Below, piece by piece: positions 7,611-14,578 of a stretch of DNA of 14,578 nucleotides. Position 1 is the stretch's first letter. Each line of letters opens with the position of its first letter. A program made the translations under genes and the position numbers. The DNA is from Candidatus Cloacimonadota bacterium (GTDB lineage: Bacteria > Cloacimonadota > Cloacimonadia > Cloacimonadales > Cloacimonadaceae), in the NCBI GenBank assembly GCA_023421135.1, contig JAEZUG010000022.1, positions 1 through 14,578 on the forward strand. The letters run 5' to 3'. Under the pieces are notes generated by a model. The model was not told where the DNA came from and ran no database searches. It saw nothing but the letters and a program-made list of their open reading frames with translations.

Positions 7611-10600
7611 AATCTGTGTTCCTTTTCACACCTTTGATTGTGTGCAGCTTGATAACAGCATTGGGACTGACTTCTCTCATTGAGTTAACTGCCAGCCAAT
7701 CTCCACTCTCATAATCCAGAGCGGCTGCATCTGAGGCACTCACCAGTAGTTTGCTGAAAGTCAAATCTGGCTCCAGGGATAGTTTCTTGTGGAGTAGCTG
7801 AGTATGCTCCTTGATCTTTCTTCTCATAAAACCCAGCATTTCATCATCATTCATTCTCTGTGCCATAAACGCTAGTAACTCGTCGATATCTGAAGGCTTA
7901 ACCAGGGCTGGCGTTTCGATTCCCTTTACCAACCTCAGATAAGCAGCCAGAAGAGTCGGCATGAGTTTCCTAATAGCAATCCTCGTGTATGGTGTAATTG
8001 AGATTGGTTCCACAAAACGGTAATAGTTATGGTGAAAAGATGCGAAGTTTTCAAAGTGGGATTTGTCTCTTACCCGGAACGGATTGAAGAGGCTAAGAAC
8101 CAGACCTGGATGCCTGCGTGCAATACGACTGGTAACCTGGATATACTCTGAAATGCTTTTGGGCTGACCGTTCATGAGAATCAGATTCAAGCGTTCAATA
8201 TCCAGTCCCACCGATATCATATTTGTGGCAAAAACTATGTCTATAGGGTTGAATCCCCCGCTATGGGATTTGTCATCAGTTACATTTGCAGATTCCAGTA
8301 CATGCAGAATAGATTTCACTTCATGGCCAGTTATTCTGCTCGTTAGCTCTTTGGGAGGATTCAGCCAATGCTTTTTACTCAAAGGGTCCTGTTTTAAGAC
8401 CATTTGAGAATAGGCCTGTTGAATCTCGTCCCGAGCTTTACTGTACATCCTTCCCAATTCCCTGAGTGAGTTGTAATAGGAAACTACAGTCCAGTAATCA
8501 TCAAGTCTTCCGCTGATTCTCCCTTTGAGTTCCCAGCGGCTGAAGAGCAGAAGGGAGAGAAGCTTGATCTGAGTGGTAGTGAAGGTCTTACCGGTTGGCA
8601 AAACTCCGATGTACTGTCTGTGAAGGTCATTGGTATCCACTTTGGCGAAGAAATTATCTTCATAATTGATGCCAGGAGGCGGGAAAGTTTTAACTTTACG
8701 ATTACCAAACAACCCTTTAACCTGGTTTGTAGCGTTCTTAATGGTGGCTGTTGAGGCTATGATCCTCGGCATCCTGCCGTTCTTCCTGCATAGCATATCT
8801 ATTACACTTTCGAAAAGTGCGGTGATGCTTCCTAGGGGTCCCGAGATCAGGTGAAGCTCATCCTGAATAATCAAGTCTGGTGGAAGGTTGCCTGAAGTAC
8901 CGCCAAAGAAGCTGGATGACTCTTCCACCCATGCCAACCTGGCAAATTTATCTATAGTGGCAAAAAGTAGAGAAGGGGGATTATTGTAGAGACTTTCATC
9001 TACCAGATCGATAGGTAACCCATCATGGTAATGACAATCTGGGTTTAAACAACGGATTTCAAACTTGCTTCTTAGACAACTAAAGCCCATTCGACCATCT
9101 TGTATCAGGCTTGTACCACACCAGGGGCAATCACTCAAAGGAAATTTGTTTTGCCTAAGTGCGTCTTCCAGGTTTTGTGCTCCGTCTATCTTTTCAATGA
9201 TCGCTAGAGCGCTGTCATCTCCTTCATGAAGTTTATTGGGGGATGAGGCAGCGCCAATCCACAAACCAATGGAATAGGGGTGATTCTCTGTTAGAGAGTA
9301 CATGAACTGATCACAAACGAAATTCAGTGATAGGATCATCCTGGAAGCCCTCTCAAACTGCTGTGCTGTGAGCAATCGGAGAGTATAGCGCATAATAACG
9401 GATGTGCCTAAGCCTTGCTTTCCGTTGTTAAAGCGCCTGAATAAGAGGGAGAAAGCTGTAAGGAGGAAGTATGCCTCAGTCTTTCCTCCTCCAGTAGGAA
9501 ACCATAGTAAATCGATGCTCTTTGATCGTAACTCTGATGATGGATTTATAACGCAGTCCAAATTTATCAGCAAGAATGCAAGCTGAAAGGGATGGTAGTA
9601 GATGTTGTTTTGTTCTGAATAGGTTTCTGGTGGTATTTTACCAGCGCCGGACATGTTCACCAACATTGCTCCGTTTGCTATCCTATAAAGATTCATCATC
9701 TCCGGTCTGCTGTTTAAAATTTCCAAGCCTTGGTTCATCCTCTCAAGTGCTTCTCTTTGTCCTTTGATTATCTCAGCTGACGCTTCAGCATACCTATCCA
9801 ACACTCGAGAACCTAACTCCTCCTGCTGGTTCACCCAATCCTCGTAGCTCCCAGTAAACAGACGCAGCTCTGAGATCACCTCTTCATCAGAACTGGCACT
9901 GTAACAGCTGTTTTCCAGAACATTCAAGGCCTTACTAAGCCCAGTATATCTGCTGTTTACAGTCACCGGAGGGATAACTGAGGGAAGGAAGTCTGTGTAA
10001 ACTGACGATGTGCTTCCCGGTTCCAGGCTCCAAGCGCAGGAGCAGTTGTGAGCCAAAGAATATACTTTCGAGTCTCTATACTGGCAATCTATGATCTTGT
10101 CTTCTATCCCTGCATAGGTGGGTAAAGGCTGTTGTGGTAACGGAATCAGGAAATCGCTTTCAATTCTAAAGCCAGCTTGGAACATACACTTAAGGTTTAA
10201 TGCTGGTTTATCGAGGATAAGATTTTCGCCATAATCGTGAACTGAAGTATTCTCAACCATCACTTTTACAACAGAGTGATTGTTTGTACTCTGGATCAAC
10301 AGTACATGAACTGAGTATCCGAAGGAAGATTTGGCATCGTCTTTCCAGGATATGCAGATTTCTTTTGTATCGAGAAGTTGGTCCATTGCTATCTCAAATG
10401 AGTCATCATGCTGCTTTCTGATCCAAGTCTTACGGTAAAGAGGCATTATCTTGCGTAGAATAGTATTGAGTTTGGAGTAGCGTTCATTTTCAGTGCCTTT
10501 TGATTCTGTCAGGCGAGTATAAACAACCTGCTTGATCTTCCTAAGATTGGCAAAATCTCCGGTAACCTGACCTGTACTTACACCCTGAAGTGTTTTTTTT

Positions 10601-11160
10601 AGATACACTTGCTGACTATCAGAATCATAGCCTAACACTTTGTGCAGGAATTGCTCATCACCAGAATTGAGATTTTTGATTAGCTCGTATTCTTCATTGC
10701 TCAGGCTTATCCTGTAGCTCTGGTGAAGCTCTTGAGTTGGGTCTATTTGCCTGTACCTTCCATAACTCAATAGTATTTGGAAGGAGGGAGCCTCAGTCTT
10801 TAGGCAGAATGAAAGGCCGAACAGATGAGGAAACAACTCAGACCTGGAAAAGTCATCGTTGCCGGCATCATCACCGTCAATTCTACTTGATACTGGGGTT
10901 TCAGGGACATCAACAGAATTCTGGCTAAGGTCTGTTATTAGATCCTCCTCATCCAGAAAACTGGTCTGCAAATCAGACAATGAGGTTTTAACCATGGTGT
11001 TTGGGACTATATGAGGAAAGATGATTCCAGAGTAATACTTGCTGATGGGGTAGTCTGTTACCAGTTCCTCTTCATCCTTGGATGCAAAGGTATCATTAAC
11101 CGGGCCGGTCAGATGCTGGCGAATCAGATTTTTTAGCAGATCTCTGGGGTCATTCTCCAT
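7603..11160 (-). CDS. drmA: DrmA-like SF2 helicase (YprA/DISARM family)
   Basis: This is the large helicase of a DISARM-type system, 1185 aa from the chosen start. Helicase motifs are clear: LLWFPTGGGKTEAY with Walker A (about 552-564), a cysteine cluster C678, C681, C695, C704, C709 between motifs I and II, QDELHLISGPLG (DEAH-type box as DELH, 767-770), STAT (803-806), ATNMISVGLDI (978-988) and EYIQVTSRIARRHPG with R1012 and R1015. The FNPFRVRDKSHFENF segment after motif VI is characteristic of DrmA. The frame runs open upstream to an ATG at 11271, but I choose 11160. It has GGAGGTGG 6 nt upstream, gives the family-like start MENDPRDLLKNLIRQHLTGP, and reduces the overlap with the previous gene from 122 to 11 bp. 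The helicase is intact. Other YprA-family defence systems (Druantia-like or ARMADA-type) remain possible classifications. Confidence 0.88.
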   Translation of the reverse strand: MENDPRDLLKNLIRQHLTGPVNDTFASKDEEELVTDYPISKYYSGIIFPHIVPNTMVKTSLSDLQTSFLDEEDLITDLSQNSVDVPETPVSSRIDGDDAGNDDFSRSELFPHLFGLSFCLKTEAPSFQILLSYGRYRQIDPTQELHQSYRISLSNEEYELIKNLNSGDEQFLHKVLGYDSDSQQVYLKKTLQGVSTGQVTGDFANLRKIKQVVYTRLTESKGTENERYSKLNTILRKIMPLYRKTWIRKQHDDSFEIAMDQLLDTKEICISWKDDAKSSFGYSVHVLLIQSTNNHSVVKVMVENTSVHDYGENLILDKPALNLKCMFQAGFRIESDFLIPLPQQPLPTYAGIEDKIIDCQYRDSKVYSLAHNCSCAWSLEPGSTSSVYTDFLPSVIPPVTVNSRYTGLSKALNVLENSCYSASSDEEVISELRLFTGSYEDWVNQQEELGSRVLDRYAEASAEIIKGQREALERMNQGLEILNSRPEMMNLYRIANGAMLVNMSGAGKIPPETYSEQNNIYYHPFQLAFLLINLDCVINPSSELRSKSIDLLWFPTGGGKTEAYFLLTAFSLLFRRFNNGKQGLGTSVIMRYTLRLLTAQQFERASRMILSLNFVCDQFMYSLTENHPYSIGLWIGAASSPNKLHEGDDSALAIIEKIDGAQNLEDALRQNKFPLSDCPWCGTSLIQDGRMGFSCLRSKFEIRCLNPDCHYHDGLPIDLVDESLYNNPPSLLFATIDKFARLAWVEESSSFFGGTSGNLPPDLIIQDELHLISGPLGSITALFESVIDMLCRKNGRMPRIIASTATIKNATNQVKGLFGNRKVKTFPPPGINYEDNFFAKVDTNDLHRQYIGVLPTGKTFTTTQIKLLSLLLFSRWELKGRISGRLDDYWTVVSYYNSLRELGRMYSKARDEIQQAYSQMVLKQDPLSKKHWLNPPKELTSRITGHEVKSILHVLESANVTDDKSHSGGFNPIDIVFATNMISVGLDIERLNLILMNGQPKSISEYIQVTSRIARRHPGLVLSLFNPFRVRDKSHFENFASFHHNYYRFVEPISITPYTRIAIRKLMPTLLAAYLRLVKGIETPALVKPSDIDELLAFMAQRMNDDEMLGFMRRKIKEHTQLLHKKLSLEPDLTFSKLLVSASDAAALDYESGDWLAVNSMREVSPNAVIKLHTIKGVKRNTDYE

Positions 11161-13642
11161 TATTATCCACCTCCGTTTCTCCGATTTGGAGAAATCTGTA
11201 TCCCTCGTAGTTATGTTTAAGTATGCTGAGAATTGCCATTTCATCAAAGTGAGATAGCAGGGGGTATTCACTTTGGTTGTCCAATACGTGCCTGGTTATG
11301 TAGATATCAGGATTTCCCTCTTTGTTCAGCATAATAGACTGCAGTTCATTACTTAGGTTTTGCCCCAGGCTGATCATAACACCCATGAAGAAACTCCGGG
11401 CAGAGCGAATCTCTTCAACTTCTGCCTGTGAAAGAAACCCTTCATTTCTTAAGAAATCCAAGACTCTGTCCATTTTACTCTTTTGGGGAAAGCGGATTGT
11501 ATCTGAGTGTAAGACCCATCGACTGCAGATGCTTTCGGGATCCAGACTTGCATTGATGGAAAGCTTCTGCAGTCTTTGAGTATCAATCTGGCAAAATGGA
11601 CTTTCTTCGAGTACTTGGTTATATAGATATTCTCTAATTTTGGTTTTCCAGAGCTTGGAACTCTCATTCATCTGGGAAAACCGCTCTGATTCCTGGCTGA
11701 GAATGTTATAAAGAGAATCCCTGCTCCGGTTGCAGTAGAGGAGTATTTTGTCCCCCTCTTCCAAGTCTTGAACTGAGACTAGTTCGAAGTCATTATCGAT
11801 AAGTCTTTCGGCATCTTCTGTGAGGACTCTGAGTACTTTATTGGGGCTGGTTTCCGTTACCCTGTTCCCGGCTGAATCCAGTAAATCAAGAGAACAGGAA
11901 ATGTAGGAACGGGCTCCAGAGAAAGCAAAACCATCATCAGCAGTTGTTTCGGAATAGTTCTCTTCAAATCTGCTGATGATGTCTTCTGCCGCTTCTCTTT
12001 CATCATTTTTTAAACTCAAGTGAGGAAACAAGCTGGTGTCTTTTGGTCCCATGCTTCTGGAATCGTACTTGTGTATCTGGCGTAATTGAGTTTGGAACCG
12101 CTTAAGCTCTGGCTTGTATAGTGCTAAGTGAATTTGAGTCTCTGCAAACATAGATATGTTGTTGAGCCAGGCAATCTGTTTATAATTCGGGAGCATGGCC
12201 AGAAGATAAGTGCCATAAGCCAGGCCATTTGCCAGCTCTTGTTTGAAGGTCTTCAAGGGTATTACCCTACCAAAGAAACGTGTGGACACTAGGATGCGTT
12301 TTTGCCAATCCTCTACCTGCTTATTGTTCACAACAAGGGTTGTGAAGTCAGTAGTCTGCTCTTTCAGTGTATCAATTAAAGTTGAAGAATCTTGCTTTGC
12401 CAGATAAACCTGTTTCAGTGCAAGGATCAGATCTTCCAACTCATTGGTAAATTCTTCGGGTTCATAGTTATCTGCCCTCATAGCTTTTTCCGTCTCCTCC
12501 ATAAGCGGTTCTGCTATTTGAGTGTCGAAATCGGTGATAGTATCTAGCTTGTCGAATAGTATCTTATAGAAAGCATAACGTAGTTTTGAGCTTAGTTCCG
12601 GTGCTCCCAATTCTTCCTGAACATGGGACAACAACGTGTAGAAGTTCTTTGAAGCATCCATTAGTTCTTCCGATTTATCGAGAGGATCTGGTACAAATTC
12701 CAGAGAATGCCTTCCTCTGAGAATGTTCTCTTCCCGGCTGTTCCAATGCCATAGGAGCATTGAGTTGTCTCTGACAATCGCCTGATTACCGACCAGGCAA
12801 AACCTGGAGAACAATCCACTAGCACAATCGTTTTTTACAAGAGATTTCAACCGGCTAATCTTACTGTCGCCTGATAAGAGAAGATGTTCGAAATCTATTT
12901 TATCGTGGTTTTTGAACATGTATTCACGCGCCAGCTCATAATCACTGGCAACCAGTATCATGGGGTCGATGGGAAGAGTGCTGTTGGTGGGTTCCTGATG
13001 GTTCCTTGTGATACCTGCTACTGGAAGAGCATGTAATAGCCCAAGTCTTTTTAACTCATCAAAAAAATCGTTCTTCCTGCTGACTACGATAATCTTCTTC
13101 TTGAAGATGGAAGGTGCTATGTTCTTAGATCTACTCACTGCTTGATAAAAGGCCTGGTAATGTCCTAAGTTTTGATTGCACTTTCCCTCATAATAGTACC
13201 GCTCGTCTGCCATATAGTAGCTGTTCACAATCTGTTCTAAGCTTTCAAAGAACTTGATCCTTTTGCCTAGCTTGATCCTGGTAAAAAGAGTGTGCCTGTT
13301 TTCCTTCAGGCCATAGTTCATGAGAACACCATCCACAATGAATGTGCGGCCAATGTTTATCGAGTTGGTGGAAGCAACGTACAGAGATGCGTTCTCCAGT
13401 AGAAGCCGGCATACTTCCGGATAAAGAATGGGGATGGTTAGTTCCTGTGCGCCTTGTTTGTCGGATGTTCCGATATATAGATTTTTATAATCCAAAGAGG
13501 CTTTGTTAGCTATATACGCATTCAGGCATGAAAAATCTTCTCCTAAGTACAGATCTTTATATACATCATCGCGACCCAGATTCTCTAGAGTCTTCCTGGC
13601 ATCTTCAATAAGACTGTAAACACTCTTCTTTACATTTGTCAT
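11150..13642 (-). CDS. DrmE-like protein, first gene of the DISARM-type operon
   Basis: An 830-aa protein with no motif that fixes a biochemical role. No Walker A (GxxxxGK[ST]), zinc cluster, signal peptide or membrane segment is visible. Residues 1-310 look alpha/beta with core strands such as KIIVVSRK (183-190), PMILVASDY (227-235) and FEHLLLSGDS (251-260). Residues 350-440 are helical and charged, 484-522 contain NYKQIAWLNNISMFAETQIH, and 626-636 read DLEEGDKILLY. The C-terminal 130 residues resemble a winged-helix or HTH-type segment (ICSRWVLHSDTIRFP, then a helix ending MGVMISLGQNLSNELQ). Position directly before drmA matches drmE of class 2 DISARM, and that is the main reason for the name. 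The ATG has GGGAGG 6 nt upstream. It overlaps drmA by 11 bp. Alternatively it is an unrelated protein of a new DISARM-like class. Confidence 0.6.
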   Translation of the reverse strand: MTNVKKSVYSLIEDARKTLENLGRDDVYKDLYLGEDFSCLNAYIANKASLDYKNLYIGTSDKQGAQELTIPILYPEVCRLLLENASLYVASTNSINIGRTFIVDGVLMNYGLKENRHTLFTRIKLGKRIKFFESLEQIVNSYYMADERYYYEGKCNQNLGHYQAFYQAVSRSKNIAPSIFKKKIIVVSRKNDFFDELKRLGLLHALPVAGITRNHQEPTNSTLPIDPMILVASDYELAREYMFKNHDKIDFEHLLLSGDSKISRLKSLVKNDCASGLFSRFCLVGNQAIVRDNSMLLWHWNSREENILRGRHSLEFVPDPLDKSEELMDASKNFYTLLSHVQEELGAPELSSKLRYAFYKILFDKLDTITDFDTQIAEPLMEETEKAMRADNYEPEEFTNELEDLILALKQVYLAKQDSSTLIDTLKEQTTDFTTLVVNNKQVEDWQKRILVSTRFFGRVIPLKTFKQELANGLAYGTYLLAMLPNYKQIAWLNNISMFAETQIHLALYKPELKRFQTQLRQIHKYDSRSMGPKDTSLFPHLSLKNDEREAAEDIISRFEENYSETTADDGFAFSGARSYISCSLDLLDSAGNRVTETSPNKVLRVLTEDAERLIDNDFELVSVQDLEEGDKILLYCNRSRDSLYNILSQESERFSQMNESSKLWKTKIREYLYNQVLEESPFCQIDTQRLQKLSINASLDPESICSRWVLHSDTIRFPQKSKMDRVLDFLRNEGFLSQAEVEEIRSARSFFMGVMISLGQNLSNELQSIMLNKEGNPDIYITRHVLDNQSEYPLLSHFDEMAILSILKHNYEGYRFLQIGETEVDNNGE
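11167..11174 (-). promoter_or_regulatory. Ribosome binding site deciding the drmA start
   Basis: The minus strand reads GGAGGTGG, then six bases (ATAATA), then ATG at 11160. The site lies inside the last codons of the upstream drmE-like gene, whose TGA is reached 11 bp into drmA. This supports the shorter drmA start and coupled translation. Confidence 0.75.
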
Positions 13643-13720
13643 TCTTTACCTCCCGATACGAACCTAAGATATATCATAGAATCTACTCATCCACTTACGT
13701 AATTCTGGAAAAGCCCTATC

Positions 13721-13754
13721 ATCTGAGGGTCAACAGAACAGACCCGGGACAGAT
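13721..13754 (-). other. Imperfect hairpin in the putative 5' leader of the operon
   Basis: GGGTC and GACCC form a 5-bp inner stem with a 9-nt loop. An outer ATCTG/CAGAT pair extends it across an asymmetric internal loop. It lies about 80-110 nt before the first start codon. It is not followed by a T-run, so a simple terminator is unlikely; a leader structure or operator is possible. The evidence is the inverted repeat alone. Confidence 0.3.
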
Positions 13755-13805
13755 CAAAGCTCCTCATAGCCATACTTTCCTTGATACAATCTTAGTTTTC
13801 CCAAG

Positions 13806-13831
13806 AGTATAGAATTAGTCAGGAATGTCAA
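13806..13831 (-). promoter_or_regulatory. Candidate promoter of the DISARM-like operon
   Basis: On the minus strand a perfect TTGACA (13826-13831) is followed by TATACT (13806-13811). The spacer is only 14 nt, shorter than the usual 16-18, so confidence is low. If used, transcription would start near 13799 and leave a leader of about 155 nt. A second -10-like TATGAT lies closer to the gene but lacks a good -35. Confidence 0.28.
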
Positions 13832-13864
13832 GGATTTATTCCGGTGGGCAGATATTTAGCTTTC

Positions 13865-13904
13865 TGAAGCGACCTGCGGCCGCTGTGGCAATTCGGAGAT
13901 TGCC
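13865..13904 (+). repeat. 40-bp direct repeat, copy 1
   Basis: This copy is identical to 14118-14157, 253 bp away. It contains a NotI-like palindrome GCGGCCGC and the small hairpin GGCAAT-TCGGAG-ATTGCC. In this copy the stem stops at the repeat boundary. Confidence 0.85.
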
Positions 13905-14020
13905 TGTTATCTTTCCCTGGGAAGATCAAGCCGTGGAGTGGGGAGAAGAAACCTAGTACACGCCATGTTTTACTGCATGTGCAACGGTCTTATTAATGGA
14001 CAGTCCCATAGTGCATTATG

Positions 14021-14047
14021 TATCTAAAATGCCTTCCCGATGGGACT
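14021..14047 (+). repeat. 27-bp repeat, copy 1 of a pair
   Basis: The unit reads TATCTAAAATGCC, one variable base, then TCCCGATGGGACT. It differs from the copy at 14077-14103 only at that base (T here, G there). In this copy the base change shortens the GTCCC/GGGAC hairpin stem by one pair. Confidence 0.8.
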
Positions 14048-14076
14048 CAGTGGTTCATCACAGTAATCATCGAATC

Positions 14077-14103
14077 TATCTAAAATGCCGTCCCGATGGG
14101 ACT
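14077..14103 (+). repeat. 27-bp repeat, copy 2 of a pair
   Basis: Starts 56 bp after copy 1, leaving a 29-bp spacer. The core GTCCC-GAT-GGGAC is a small perfect hairpin, in the style of REP-like dispersed palindromes. Two copies only, so not called a CRISPR array. Confidence 0.8.
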
Positions 14104-14117
14104 TTTATCTGGATTCA

Positions 14118-14157
14118 TGAAGCGACCTGCGGCCGCTGTGGCAATTCGGAGATTGCC
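14118..14157 (+). repeat. 40-bp direct repeat, copy 2
   Basis: Identical to 13865-13904. Here the hairpin stem is longer (TGTGGCAAT paired with ATTGCCACA, 14137-14160). Flanking GACC and GGTC extend an imperfect palindrome to about 14124-14177. This looks like the fuller version of a small palindromic element, with copy 1 a partial one. Confidence 0.85.
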
Positions 14158-14274
14158 ACACCAAGCTTGCTGCGGTCTTGGGGAGGGGAAGGCAGGAATG
14201 ACATCAGGTGAACCTTGGGTAAAAGTGGGTGTACTCTGGCGGGTTTCCGCTGTGTGGGTGTAGTAGCTCCGTGG

Positions 14275-14336
14275 ATTCCTGCCTTCCCACCCCACCAAAC
14301 CGCAAGCGGTTTGGTGAGGACCCCGGTCGCAGGAAT
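14275..14336. repeat. Nested palindrome in tandem unit 1
   Basis: The inner part (14293-14316) is a perfect 11-bp stem, CACCAAACCGC paired with its complement around AA. The outer arms ATTCCTGC (14275-14282) and GCAGGAAT (14329-14336) are also complementary. The outer arms resemble the widespread dRS3/REP-like ATTCC...GGAAT inverted repeats. No T-run follows on either strand, so it is not a typical intrinsic terminator. Confidence 0.8.
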
Positions 14337-14411
14337 GACATGAGGTGGTCCTTGGGTAAAAGTGGGTGTGCTCTGCTGGATTTCCGCTATGTGGGAGAAG
14401 AAGCTCCGTGG

Positions 14412-14473
14412 ATTCCTGCCTTCCCACCCCACCAAACCGCAAGCGGTTTGGTGAGGACCCCGGTCGCAGGAAT
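14412..14473. repeat. Nested palindrome in tandem unit 2
   Basis: The same structure as at 14275-14336, exactly 137 bp further on. The inner 11-bp stem is at 14430-14453, and the outer arms are at 14412-14419 and 14466-14473. The palindrome is sequence-identical to the first, while the rest of the unit has drifted, which suggests the palindromic part is more strongly kept or more recently homogenised. Confidence 0.8.
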
Positions 14474-14578
14474 GACATCAGGTGAACATTGGGTAATAAT
14501 GGGAGTATTCTGGCGGGTTTCCGCTATGTGGGTGAAGAAGCTCCGTGGATTCCTGCCTTCGAGACTGTGTGAAAACAC

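Larger units (their letters stand above)
13643..14578. other. Gene-free, repeat-rich upstream edge of the island
   Basis: No convincing protein-coding gene is seen in these 936 bases on either strand. The part next to the operon (13643-13860) is AT-richer and holds the candidate promoter and leader. From 13865 onward it is built from short repeats: a 40-bp direct repeat, a 27-bp repeat pair and a 137-bp tandem array. Open frames here come from the repeats and have no codon-like character. No tRNA, att site or complete insertion sequence is visible. Confidence 0.8.
14193..14578 (+). repeat. Tandem array of a 137-bp unit, about 2.7 copies
   Basis: The motif CAGGAATGACAT starts at 14193, 14330 and 14467, a constant 137-bp period. 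Units 1 and 2 are complete. Unit 3 follows them until about 14559, where the match breaks after GATTCCTGCCTTC and a different sequence continues to the window edge. Units differ by scattered substitutions, so the array is not a very recent copy. Each full unit holds a nested palindrome, listed separately. An incomplete, more diverged relative may precede the array (GCGGTCTTGGGGAGG at 14172-14186). Confidence 0.9.

Noticed and set aside
11161..11271. Upstream extension of drmA by 37 codons
   Set aside because: It lies inside the preceding gene, lacks a ribosome site at the first ATG, and its residues do not look like a DrmA N-terminus. The ATG at 11160 has an excellent one.
14021..14103. Two 27-bp repeats with a 29-bp spacer, resembling CRISPR spacing
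   Set aside because: Only two copies, no further repeat on either side, no cas genes, and the core is a short REP-like palindrome. A dispersed repeat explains it better.
14293..14316. Strong perfect hairpin considered as an intrinsic terminator
   Set aside because: No run of T follows on either strand, it recurs in tandem, and it sits far upstream of the operon with no gene ending nearby in the window.
14080..14578. Overlapping minus-strand open frames of 63-132 aa in the tandem repeats
   Set aside because: They are translations of the 137-bp repeat, producing repeated VIP-A-like and GIHGA strings that are typical of palindromic repeat DNA. There is no Shine-Dalgarno and no protein-like composition.

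Overview
The window is part of a bacterial defence island. Every convincing gene lies on the minus strand, so transcription runs from the right edge towards the left edge. Base composition is moderate (mid-40s percent G+C by eye), Shine-Dalgarno sites are strong and AGGAGG-like, and genes are tightly packed. There is no rRNA, tRNA, integrase or housekeeping gene, so the host cannot be named. An environmental or anaerobic Gram-negative bacterium of the Bacteroidetes/Cloacimonadota type is only a weak guess from protein style and the repeats.

Region 1 (about 13643-14578) is the upstream edge and holds no credible gene. It contains a 40-bp direct repeat with an internal hairpin, a pair of 27-bp repeats built around GTCCCGATGGGAC, and nearly three tandem copies of a 137-bp unit. 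Each complete unit carries a nested palindrome. The part nearest the genes (13643-13860) looks like a promoter and 5' leader.

Region 2 (3922-13642) is a four-gene cluster. First comes an 830-aa protein placed like DISARM DrmE, then a 1185-aa DrmA-type SF2 helicase, then a 544-aa DrmB (DUF1998, zinc-binding) protein. The last is a 665-aa protein joining an N-terminal PD-(D/E)XK nuclease-like domain to a DUF2075/SF1 helicase. The first three genes overlap by 11 and 8 bp; the fourth follows after a 56-bp gap. This matches the drmE-drmA-drmB order of class 2 DISARM. However, no drmC (PLD nuclease) and no DNA methyltransferase are seen, and the nuclease-helicase sits where drmC would be expected. 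I read it as a DISARM-related variant.

Region 3 (3232-3842) holds a 39-aa ORF of unknown function and a 121-aa helix-turn-helix protein. The latter looks like the N-terminal third of a longer DNA-binding family. Region 4 (1-3219) is a type IV restriction module: a McrB GTPase with an EVE modified-base reader domain, overlapping the start of mcrC, which runs off the left edge.

Taken together, the island pairs a helicase-based system predicted to act on incoming DNA with a nuclease that attacks modified DNA. The lack of a DISARM cytosine methylase would suit coexistence with a modification-dependent McrBC enzyme. This functional reading is inference; the gene order and motifs are read directly from the sequence.
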